DNA of 64,000 bases from Thalassobius sp049116315. GTDB lineage: Bacteria > Pseudomonadota > Alphaproteobacteria > Rhodobacterales > Rhodobacteraceae. Of this stretch, positions 16,790 through 23,866 are shown in pieces. The stretch is taken from the NCBI GenBank assembly GCA_049116315.1, contig JAGDZD010000005.1, positions 124,001-188,000 on the forward strand, written 5' to 3'. A model generated the notes under the pieces. It saw only the letters and a list, made by a program, of their open reading frames with translations. It searched no databases and was not told where the DNA came from. The position numbers were made by a program, and so were the translations under genes. Position 1 is the first letter of the stretch. Each line of letters starts with the position of its first letter.

Positions 16790-16864
16790 TGGGGTGTAGC
16801 CAAGTGGTAAGGCAACGCTTTTTGGTAGCGTGCACCGTAGGTTCGAATCCTACCACCCCAGCCA
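16790..16864 (+). tRNA. trnQ: tRNA-Gln (anticodon TTG)
   Basis: The acceptor stem TGGGGTG pairs with CACCCCA. The anticodon stem ACGCT/AGCGT encloses loop TTTTGGT with anticodon TTG, the T arm is GTAGGTTCGAATCCTAC, and the discriminator is G followed by an encoded CCA. The T-starting acceptor stem (U1-A72) is typical of bacterial tRNA-Gln. Accessory-looking DNA begins right after it. Confidence 0.96.
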
Positions 16865-17135
16865 TTAATCTGAAAAATGCTCTACAATAGCGATCCACTC
16901 CGGATTGATAGATTTCATTTCGACCGCGACAAGCGTCATCGCATTCGCACCAGTTCTCACCAAACTGAGCTCCAGAACAGCGGTTCAATAAAAGTCGCAA
17001 ATTCCTTTTATCCGGACGAGAGCGACACCACATCGCTCCTACGCTCTCGCTGCGTCTTGCCGATGCGTGGCTTAAGGACGGGCACCAGAAGATGACTTTC
17101 GAGCCGAACGCCCCCGGTTTCTCCTGACAGGATCC

Positions 17136-17459
17136 CTACCACCTCACGCGAAATCGTCCGGAGCCGTTTCGAAGAGTACCGCGGATTTCCTGCTGAACCT
17201 GCTTTGGCACTGAGTCGCGGATTGTACAGCTTGGGGCTGTCACGCCTTTGCGCTGCTCTAATTGCGCGCTGAAGCGACCTTTCGCTCCAAGGACAAAGAG
17301 ACTTCTAACCCAATGCTGAGTGCCATCGTCGTGGGGTGTAGACGCCGCTTGTGCGTTCCGTCGCCTGCCAATACCCAGATCGCCAACCACCTGATTGCGC
17401 GTCACCCCACTGGTCGATGCAATGCGCACCGCATCGTGGCGGAATTCGTCCGTTCGTCT
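17136..17459 (-). pseudogene. Remnant of an IS3-family transposase OrfA
   Basis: On the minus strand from 17459 the frame reads RRTDEFRHDAVRIASTSG and then VTRNQVVGDLGIG. This is the helix-turn-helix start of OrfA in IS3-type elements (usual pattern: (K/R)RRTFSDEFKRDAVRLA...QVAADLGIG). After residue 31 the sequence no longer fits the family, although the frame stays open to 17136. The start codon is missing: an AAAGGAG ribosome binding site is present upstream (about 17474-17480) but no ATG follows. No OrfB is found. It is therefore a decayed fragment. Confidence 0.6.
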
Positions 17460-17579
17460 TAGTCCCCTCGTCAGTCTCCTTTGGTGCTGTAAATGCTACC
17501 AAATGAGCGGCATCAAACCGCGACGGGGCCTAGCTCTTCTGACTAAACCCGTTACACCGAGGCTTTTTCGCGATCGGGA

Positions 17580-17624
17580 TTTCTGGCTCATCGTCACATC
17601 TTGTCGGTTTCGATGAGCCAGAAA
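17580..17624. repeat. Perfect 14-bp inverted repeat
   Basis: TTTCTGGCTCATCG (17580-17593) and its exact reverse complement (17611-17624) flank a 17-base spacer. There is no T-run on either side, so it is not a standard terminator. It lies between the IS3 remnant and the RTX gene and may be what is left of mobile-element ends. Confidence 0.55.
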
Positions 17625-17678
17625 ACTATCAATTCATCCAATTTTGTCTGATAGATGCTGATGTCAGAAATGACAGGG

Positions 17679-17714
17679 GGGGGGGCGGTCATCCTGCAAG
17701 GCGACCGCCCCCCC
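17679..17714 (-). terminator. GC-rich hairpin after the RTX gene
   Basis: A 12-bp stem of GGGGGGGCGGTC (17679-17690) with GACCGCCCCCCC (17703-17714) around a 12-base loop, 12 bases past the stop of the RTX gene. The G-run on the left is ten long (17676-17685). No T-run follows on the minus strand, so it is a terminator of the strong-stem type at best. Confidence 0.5.
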
Positions 17715-17725
17715 TGCGCATATCA

Positions 17726-20200
17726 TTACCAATCAATCATATCGTCGGAGATCAGCGATAGCTGAGTGTCGAGCAAGCTGACAGTTACCCCTTGATCGGA
17801 GAAGACCACATCTTCGCCGCTCTGGGTCATGTGGTTGCGGACGTCGTCATCGTTCGAGTAGTTGAAAGATCTGAATTCCATCACGTCCCAAGCCTCCAGA
17901 TCCAGCACCTGATGGCTGCCGTCGTCCGTAGCATCAAACACGAAACGGTCCGACAACAGGCCACCGGCCAAGACATTCTCGCCCGAGCCACCTTCGATTC
18001 GGTCATCCTGACCCAGGCCACGGATCCAGTCCCCAAGAGATTCCGTCGTATTATTAATAAATTCAAGGCTTTGTGAAAAGCCCAGCACGACGCTTTCCCG
18101 ACTGTCCCCGCCACTCATCCGGTCCAGCCAGTCCTGCCGCCCGCCCGCATCCGAGGCACGCGACAACACATTCTGATAGAGCAGCTCGACAAAATCACCG
18201 TCATCCAATGCGCCATAAGTGATTTGGAACTCGCGGCTGGCAACGAAACCGTTCACCACGGTTTCCAGTTCGGTGCCCGATCCCAGCGAAACAACCCAGT
18301 CTAAGAAGCCCCCCTCATCGGGATCGCGGTTCAGTGTTGCGCGATAGACGCGATAGACCTCGTCCGACCAGGGTGCCGGGGTCTGGGACGCCATGAAGCT
18401 GTTGGCATCCGCTTGCGTGTTGTTGATGAATTCACGGCTTTCGGAGAACCCGGTGACCACCGCGGCGCGGCTGGCGCCACCGTCCATCTGGTCCAGCCAG
18501 TTCTGCTTACCGCCCGCATCAGAGGCACGCCCAAGGACGTTCTGATAGAGCAACTCAACAAAATCGCCGTCATCCAGCGCGCCATAGGTGTTCTGGAACT
18601 CGCGGCTACCGACAAATCCTGCGGCCGCACCAGAGAGATCGGTCTCGTCAGTCAGAATGCGCTGCATCCAGTCGCTGTGCCCATCCCCATCTGGAGCCCT
18701 GCCCAACGTCGCCTGATAGAGCCTGAACACCTGAGCCGAAGTGTCGGGAGCATAAGCGGCATAGAAACCATCACCAAACAGGATATCATCGCCTTCCTCG
18801 CCTTGCAGCCTATCATCGCCGCCCCCGCCGACCAGCAAGTCATCACCGCCATCGCCCCGGAGCCGGTTGTCATTGCTGTCACCGATCAACCGGTCATCAT
18901 CTTCGCGCGAGCCCCTGACTTCCTCCACGCCACTGAAATGGTGAATGAAGGCATTGCCGCCCCAAGTGCCGGTGGCAGTGCCGCTGGAAAGATCGACCTC
19001 AACCGCACCCACGTCTCGGCGGTCATAGCGCAGCATGTCATAGCCGTCGCCAGCATCCAAGGTATCATTCCCCTGCCCCAGGATGAAGCGCTCGTCCCGA
19101 TCACTGCCAATGATGGTATCGTTGTGATCGGTGCCGCGAATCTCGACACGGATGTCGTCGTCGTTCAAGTTGATCGTGTCGCTACCGCCAAAGCCGTCAC
19201 TGCTAATGATGCCCGTGACCAGATTCACATTGGCGCCGCTGGTGGCATTACCGTTGCCATCCCAGTTGAGCTCGATCCGGACGATATCACCGGATTCGAG
19301 GTTGAACGTATCGTTGCCGGCGCCCGCAGCGATGCCGAACCAGGTGTCAGTTTGGAGCTCTACGTTGAAAACATCATTGCCGCTAGTGCCAGTGATGAAT
19401 TGACCGTCGCCAGTGTTCCAGCTCGCCGCGCGGAAGTTTTCGATCCAAGTATCGGTGCCTTGAGACCCTTTATCAATTGTGGACAACGTCGTTCCGATAT
19501 TCGCGGTGATCGGTCCTAGGAGGTTCTCATAGCGGATTTCGTAAAAATAACCCTCCTGGCTGTCACTGAAATCATAGATGTCATTGCCAGCCGAGCCGTC
19601 AATCCTGTCAAAACCGTCATTTTCGCCCGGGAAATAGACATCGTTGCCGCTGGTGCCGGTCAGCGTATCGTTACCCGTGGTGCCGTTAACGAAATTGTCG
19701 CTCAGCGTAGTTCGGTTCGGCAGGCTGGTGAAAGCAATATCAGTGTTCGGCGACAATGGCCCACCAGCGGCAATCGCCCCGGCAGAGGTGATCGTGCCGT
19801 CGAAGGCGTCCAGCTCGTCCAGCGTGCTTATATCGGGCAGCGGGTCACCGCCCAGTTCGAAGATGAGCTGAAAATCCCTCCCGCTGTCGTTCATCTCCAC
19901 GCTCATGATCTGGGTCGTTAGCCCGCCATGGGTTATCTCGCCGACATAGAAACCAAATTCGTCGTAAGAGTCGACCAGCGTATTGATGTTGACGCTGTTC
20001 ACCGCAAGCAACAAGTGGTCGGATTGGATTTCAACCTCGGGGAATTCGTTCGCCGCTCCTGCGGCTGTCACCGAATAGGAAAAGCTTGTGGAGCTGTCCG
20101 GCATCACCATGCGCAGTTCCATGGGGATCAGTGTGCGCTCATTAACTGCCTGCCCAAAAGTCTCGAAAATGGCGAAGCCTTCAAAAATATGTGTAGTCAA
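17726..20200 (-). CDS. Large RTX-type calcium-binding protein with two DUF4214 modules
   Basis: An 824-residue acidic protein, very probably exported by a type I system. Residues 1-170 form a beta-rich domain I do not recognise. RTX-like GxxGNDxx repeats occur at 173-190, 202-210, 271-280, 293-300, 357-385 and, most densely, 438-477. Two DUF4214 modules follow at about 488-594 and 614-717, a near-exact 123-residue duplication (both contain YGALDDGDFVELLYQNVL). The end (728-824) has one more RTX-like block and finishes with LISDDMIDW, resembling type I substrates. There is no N-terminal signal peptide. The start is TTG at 20200 with ribosome binding site GAGAGG at 7-base spacing. No type I transporter genes are in the window. 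A role in adhesion or biofilm is inference. Confidence 0.85.
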   Translation of the reverse strand: MTTHIFEGFAIFETFGQAVNERTLIPMELRMVMPDSSTSFSYSVTAAGAANEFPEVEIQSDHLLLAVNSVNINTLVDSYDEFGFYVGEITHGGLTTQIMSVEMNDSGRDFQLIFELGGDPLPDISTLDELDAFDGTITSAGAIAAGGPLSPNTDIAFTSLPNRTTLSDNFVNGTTGNDTLTGTSGNDVYFPGENDGFDRIDGSAGNDIYDFSDSQEGYFYEIRYENLLGPITANIGTTLSTIDKGSQGTDTWIENFRAASWNTGDGQFITGTSGNDVFNVELQTDTWFGIAAGAGNDTFNLESGDIVRIELNWDGNGNATSGANVNLVTGIISSDGFGGSDTINLNDDDIRVEIRGTDHNDTIIGSDRDERFILGQGNDTLDAGDGYDMLRYDRRDVGAVEVDLSSGTATGTWGGNAFIHHFSGVEEVRGSREDDDRLIGDSNDNRLRGDGGDDLLVGGGGDDRLQGEEGDDILFGDGFYAAYAPDTSAQVFRLYQATLGRAPDGDGHSDWMQRILTDETDLSGAAAGFVGSREFQNTYGALDDGDFVELLYQNVLGRASDAGGKQNWLDQMDGGASRAAVVTGFSESREFINNTQADANSFMASQTPAPWSDEVYRVYRATLNRDPDEGGFLDWVVSLGSGTELETVVNGFVASREFQITYGALDDGDFVELLYQNVLSRASDAGGRQDWLDRMSGGDSRESVVLGFSQSLEFINNTTESLGDWIRGLGQDDRIEGGSGENVLAGGLLSDRFVFDATDDGSHQVLDLEAWDVMEFRSFNYSNDDDVRNHMTQSGEDVVFSDQGVTVSLLDTQLSLISDDMIDW
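18142..18608. repeat. Internal DNA repeat within the RTX gene
   Basis: Roughly 100 bases starting at 18142 recur starting at 18511, an offset of 369 bases (123 codons). They encode the RASDAGG...YGALDDGDF part of the two DUF4214 modules. The DNA copies are still highly similar, so the duplication is fairly recent or kept alike by recombination. Confidence 0.75.
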
Positions 20201-20649
20201 TTTTGACCCTCTCTATTCAACTCTTTCCTATCGGTAAAAAGATCCCACTCGTAAAAAGCATTTCTCATTCAAATAAGACACTGCACAACACCTACCGTAG
20301 ATTTTATTGACGTTTCAATATTTTTCGTGAGATCGACATATTGCCTGGGAAAAATCCAACTTTGTTGGGTCGATATTCGGGGCCGTGATTAGACCCAGCG
20401 GGGTTCAACACCGTCGCGCTTTTATTCCTACGGTTTGATGAAAGACCTAGGATCAACGCGCCTCCAAAGACCACAGCTCGCTGCGCAGATCGGTTTTGAC
20501 CAGTCGGATCAGACCCGACCTATCGTTTCTTAATGCCTGCAACCTGCGGGGATCCGCGCGGCGTGTAGAAAGACGCACCGCCTCATTCCCGCAAAAGCTC
20601 AGAGAAGACCAGCCAGATCAGTGCATCGCCTCCTACCACATGGCCCGCC
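20201..20649. other. Gene-free stretch upstream of the RTX gene
   Basis: About 450 bases. The first 180 are AT-rich and must hold the RTX promoter on the minus strand; no clear -35/-10 pair was chosen. The remainder (20440-20649) is more GC-rich and looks like decayed coding sequence on the minus strand, but no frame longer than about 60 codons is open and I recognise no product. Confidence 0.45.
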
Positions 20650-21032
20650 TCAAACGCTCTTCATTTGAAACAATTGAATGAGGTTGCCGCAGGTGTCATC
20701 AAACACGGCCAGATGCACAGGCCCCGCATCCATTGGTTCAGTTGTAAAGGCAACCACCTTTCGCGCGCAGCCGCTTCCATTCGGCCTGAAGGCCTTGCAC
20801 CTGAAAAGAATGGACCGGGATGCCATCAGCGACGATTGCCTTTTTGTAAGGGATGGTCACTTGGCTCAAGCAAAAGCCCGGGTCCCTCTGGATCCTCTGG
20901 AGAGACGAGGGTTAGCCACCGATTGCCCCCCATAGGAATGTTGTGCTTCACCTCAAAGCCCAGTAGCTCCGTGTAAAACCGTTCGGCCTTATCCTGATCA
21001 TCCACAAAGACACTGGTGACATAGATTGTCAT
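20650..21032 (-). pseudogene. VOC/glyoxalase-family gene broken by two frameshifts
   Basis: From the ATG at 21032 (ribosome binding site AGGGAA) the frame reads MTIYVTSVFVDDQDKAERFY, then LLGFEVKHNIP and LTLVSPEDPEGPGLLLEPSD, a typical VOC (glyoxalase/bleomycin-resistance) start. It shifts near 20865, where frame 2 continues YKKAIVADGIPVHSFQVQGL and AEWKRLRAKG. It shifts again near 20765, where frame 3 gives VVAFTTEPMDAGPVHLAVFD and then DTCGNLIQLFQMKSV up to the TGA at 20650. Joined, it would be about 127 residues, the normal length. Two separate frameshifts make a true pseudogene more likely than one sequencing error, but errors cannot be excluded. Confidence 0.75.
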
Positions 21033-21544
21033 GTCACATTCCCTTTGGTTTTCGCCCACCCTCCCAGCACGGCAACACGAAGTAAGCTTGAATTTCAAAA
21101 TTAAGTAGCTAATCGACCGCTTCTCAGACGTCCCGAATGAACCCATTCTAAACGTTGGATTTTTGGCAAATCAAGACTGCAAGGTTTCGCTATTGGGCGG
21201 CCCGAATATGACGAGAATGAAGGGTTCCAATAGTCGCTGACGATATGCCCATAAAAGCATTGTTGTAGTGGGTTTTCCGAAATCCTTGGGATAAACGCAC
21301 GACGCAATACACCTGCTCTGCGAAAGTTGCACTCAAGCCCCTGCACACGGTATTTCTGAACAATACCTTTACAGACCATTTCAACCAAAAATTGGAAGCT
21401 TACCTTTCATCAATTCAACAGGCAGCATCAGAACAAAGCTCCTACTAGCATGGGTCAGTCTTGATCCAATCTTGGATGTTCTATGTCGGTTCACAAACGA
21501 GCAAGCGGTGTGTCACCGCTTGCTCCAATTGTTTTACACAAAGG
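21033..21544. other. Gene-free stretch between the VOC pseudogene and the small membrane protein gene
   Basis: About 510 bases with no gene I can support. A 95-codon open frame on the minus strand (21101-21388) has no ribosome binding site, shows no family features and is rich in Arg/Cys/Ser in the manner of non-coding frames. The stretch 21480-21545 is AT-rich. Confidence 0.4.
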
Positions 21545-21940
21545 TCATTTGCTTTGGCGATTGATCAATTCAAGCGCCACAGCGAACAGACCAAATTGAA
21601 CTGCCAAATAGGCTGTTTCCATTGCGATAAACCCGCTCGCGTTTGGGACGTTCTGCTTAGCGACCAACGCCAGCACATGAGACGTCCAAAAGAAGAGCCC
21701 GGTTAGGGCTGCAAATTTAAAAGCCCGCCCCTGCGGCTGATCGATTTCAAACCGCGGATAGAGCAATGACAAGGCAAAGCCTTGAATAACAACCGTAGCC
21801 AAACCAACGGGGATATTAGGCTCTCCTTCGAAGTAGCCAAACGCCTCATATAAGTCCTTGAACAGACCGATGTGCCATCCAAGCGCCAAGGGAAATACAA
21901 TCACGGTATAGGCTATCGTGCCCAGCAGTACCTTTCCCAT
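21545..21940 (-). CDS. Small four-helix membrane protein, unknown function
   Basis: A 131-residue hydrophobic protein with about four membrane segments: near residues 5-22 (LGTIAYTVIVFPLALGW), 45-63 (VGLATVVIQGFALSLLYP), 74-92 (FAALTGLFFWTSHVLALVA) and 104-125 (METAYLAVQFGLFAVALELI). A short acidic loop, EGEPNIP, lies between helices 1 and 2. I do not recognise the family by name. It starts 9 bases after the stop of the VOC gene at 21950-22300, with AAGG as ribosome binding site, so the two form a small operon. No function is proposed. Confidence 0.7.
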   Translation of the reverse strand: MGKVLLGTIAYTVIVFPLALGWHIGLFKDLYEAFGYFEGEPNIPVGLATVVIQGFALSLLYPRFEIDQPQGRAFKFAALTGLFFWTSHVLALVAKQNVPNASGFIAMETAYLAVQFGLFAVALELINRQSK

Positions 21941-21949
21941 TTCAATGCC

Positions 21950-22300
21950 TTACATGCCCGGCGCGCGTTTCCACAGCGCCAAAGGTGCGCCACCTGGATC
22001 GCGAATAAAACTTGCGTCGCCTGCTGGTCCCTTAAAGTTTTCTGCAATGATCTCTGCGCCGTGCTTGCAGGCGTTTTCGACGGCGGCCGACAGATCGTCG
22101 ACCTCGATATAGGGGACCCAGCCCGAGACCCCTTCCATCGCATCGGCGGTTGCCGCAAAGGGCATATCTTGACCGTCCTGCGTCAAGAAGGTCAGCGGCC
22201 CAATGTCTTTAGGCGCCCACCCAAAAGCATTTGTCATGAACTCTGTGGTCTCTGAGCGTTTCTCGCCGATGTTGTCGAACCAAACAAAGGGGGATGGCAT
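21950..22300 (-). CDS. VOC family protein (glyoxalase/dioxygenase superfamily)
   Basis: A 116-residue single-domain VOC protein. It shows the beta-alpha-beta-beta-beta pattern with FVWFDNIGEKRSETTEF at the start, VSGWVPYIEVDDLSAAVENA in the middle, and the common ending DASFIRDPGGAPLALWKR. Such proteins include glyoxalase-like, antibiotic-binding and orphan enzymes; no substrate is suggested by the neighbours. The ribosome binding site GAGGAA precedes the ATG by 7 bases. It heads a two-gene unit with the small membrane protein. It differs clearly from the broken VOC gene at 20650-21032. Confidence 0.85.
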   Translation of the reverse strand: MPSPFVWFDNIGEKRSETTEFMTNAFGWAPKDIGPLTFLTQDGQDMPFAATADAMEGVSGWVPYIEVDDLSAAVENACKHGAEIIAENFKGPAGDASFIRDPGGAPLALWKRAPGM

Positions 22301-22604
22301 GGTGATATTCCTCTTTCAAATTGCAAGTACATTCTACCTACCACAACACTTTCATTTCGCAAGTGTAAATCTGAAAATTTGAACTCGCCAACGTACCGCT
22401 ATCGATTTCGCTAAGAACAATTGGCGGCAAAATCAAAGAAGAATTCTTTGTCGAAACAGACCGCTAGTGCTGCCAACACACCCATGAGGTTGGCGTTTGG
22501 AACAAAATCTATGCTGTCCAACAGCACGACGGGCCTAGACCAATTTGTCATTGATTTGAATTTGAAAGTGTCGCCAAGGGGCTGCGTCTAAGATGGGCAG
22601 CCAA

Positions 22605-22679
22605 TGGTACTCCGTACGAGAATCGAACTCGTCTTTCCAGGTTGAAAACCTGGCGTCCTAACCGATAGACGAACGGAGC
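22605..22679 (-). tRNA. trnE: tRNA-Glu (anticodon TTC)
   Basis: On the minus strand the acceptor stem is GCTCCGT with ACGGAGT (a G-T pair at the end, usual for this tRNA in alphaproteobacteria). The anticodon stem CCAGG/CCTGG encloses loop TTTTCAA with anticodon TTC. The T arm is CGAGTTCGATTCTCG, and A plus CCA are encoded. Confidence 0.96.
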
Positions 22680-22762
22680 ACTCTTGGTGTGGTGCATCTC
22701 TAAGCAAATCAGTTTTCAGACGCAAGAGTGAATTTACGCTTTTTTTCATCAAACTGAATTTC

Positions 22763-22794
22763 GATTCAACGCAACGGGTTTGCTGCGTTGAATC
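22763..22794 (-). terminator. Hairpin downstream of the YghU-type GST gene
   Basis: A perfect 11-bp stem, GATTCAACGCA (22763-22773) with TGCGTTGAATC (22784-22794), around a 10-base loop, 29 bases past the stop. No T-run follows directly on the minus strand; an A/T-rich tract (TTTTTTC complement) comes only 15-20 bases later. It probably protects or ends the transcript. Confidence 0.5.
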
Positions 22795-22822
22795 TGATCA
22801 TTGTGACGAGAATTAGAGCGGC

Positions 22823-23671
22823 TTAAACCGCCTTACCGTCGAAATCTGCGGCTGAATTTCGGTTGGGCAGCTGCTCGTCTTCTTCACCCCAGCCTTTGTT
22901 GACAATTTTGCCGCGCTTGACCGCCGGACGGGCGGCGATTTTTTCAGCCCAAGCAACCACGTTCTTATAGCTGGAAGCATCCAAGAACTCGGCAGCACCT
23001 TCGTAAACAGTGCCCAGAACCACCTGACCATACCAAGGCCAAATCGCCATATCTGCAATCGTGTATTCATCACCGGCAATATAGGCGTTTTCAGCCAACT
23101 GCATATCCAACACGTCCAACTGGCGTTTGACCTCCATGGTGAAACGATCAATCGGATATTGGAACTTCTCAGGCGCATAGGCAAAGAAGTGACCAAAGCC
23201 ACCGCCCAGGAACGGAGCGCTGCCCATTTGCCAGAACAGCCAGTTCATCACTTCGGTACGCGCGGCCCCTTCTTTGGGCAAAAACGCGCCAAATTTGTCC
23301 GCAAGATGCACCAGCATTGAACCGCTCTCGAACAAACGCACTGGCGTGTCACCGCTCAGATCCAGCAGGGCCGGGATTTTTGAGTTGGGGTTAATGTCCA
23401 CAAACTCAGAGCCAAACTGTGCTCCTTCTAAGATCTTGACGATCCAAGCGTCGTATTCGGCCGCATGGCCCGCCTCAAGCAGCTCTTCAAACAACACAGT
23501 GACCTTAACGCCATTGGGGGTCGCCAAAGAGTACAGCTGAAAATCATGAGTGCCTTTGGGCAATTCAGCATCATGGGTTTTGCCCGCAATCGGACGGTTG
23601 ATGCTGGCGAATTCACCACCGTTGTTTTGTTCCCATGTCCAAACTTTGGGGGGCACATAAGTAGAGGTCAT
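22823..23671 (-). CDS. yghU: YghU-type glutathione S-transferase / organic hydroperoxidase
   Basis: A 282-residue protein of the Nu-class GST family represented by E. coli YghU, which reduces organic hydroperoxides with glutathione. The characteristic long N-terminus is present (YVPPKVWTWEQNNGGEFASI, INRPIAGKTHD). It is followed by a thioredoxin-like domain (FQLYSLATPNGVKVTVLFEE, NPNSKIPALLD, FESGSMLVHLADKFG) and a helical domain ending in DEYTIADMAIWPWYG. The frame is open to 23746, but the ATG at 23671 has an AAGGA ribosome binding site at 8-base spacing and matches the usual start of the family. Confidence 0.92.
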   Translation of the reverse strand: MTSTYVPPKVWTWEQNNGGEFASINRPIAGKTHDAELPKGTHDFQLYSLATPNGVKVTVLFEELLEAGHAAEYDAWIVKILEGAQFGSEFVDINPNSKIPALLDLSGDTPVRLFESGSMLVHLADKFGAFLPKEGAARTEVMNWLFWQMGSAPFLGGGFGHFFAYAPEKFQYPIDRFTMEVKRQLDVLDMQLAENAYIAGDEYTIADMAIWPWYGQVVLGTVYEGAAEFLDASSYKNVVAWAEKIAARPAVKRGKIVNKGWGEEDEQLPNRNSAADFDGKAV

Positions 23672-23866
23672 AACGCGGTCCTTCGGTTTAAAAAATTCGG
23701 TCGGCGCAAAGCGCTTTGCCGCAAGATAGGGCGCAGATCCTGCCATTTCCAGTGCCCGTCACTATTCTGTGTCCTCGGGCACAAAAAGGCCGGCCCAAAA
23801 TCAAATTTGGTCCGGCCATAGATCTCTCACTGCTGCCGCGCCCAAAAGCACGGATTTGCGCAGGTG

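Larger units (their letters stand above)
16865..17725. other. Gene-poor stretch between tRNA-Gln and the RTX gene
   Basis: About 860 bases with no intact gene. The recognisable items are an IS3-type transposase remnant on the minus strand (17136-17459), a perfect 14-bp inverted repeat (17580-17624) and the hairpin that ends the RTX gene (17679-17714). The first 270 bases after the tRNA show nothing I recognise. Confidence 0.6.

Noticed and set aside
16862..17100. Attachment-site duplication of the tRNA-Gln end
   Set aside because: I looked by eye for a repeat of the T-arm/acceptor end downstream and between the two tRNA genes and saw none; an integrated element cannot be claimed on that basis.
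17726..20200. Repeated short units read as a CRISPR-like array or satellite
   Set aside because: The repeats are in frame, encode RTX and DUF4214 motifs and are not evenly spaced with unique spacers. No CRISPR array is seen in the window.
21101..21388. 95-codon minus-strand frame in the accessory block
   Set aside because: No start signals and no recognisable domain; composition is like non-coding frames. It might be part of a decayed gene but cannot be supported.
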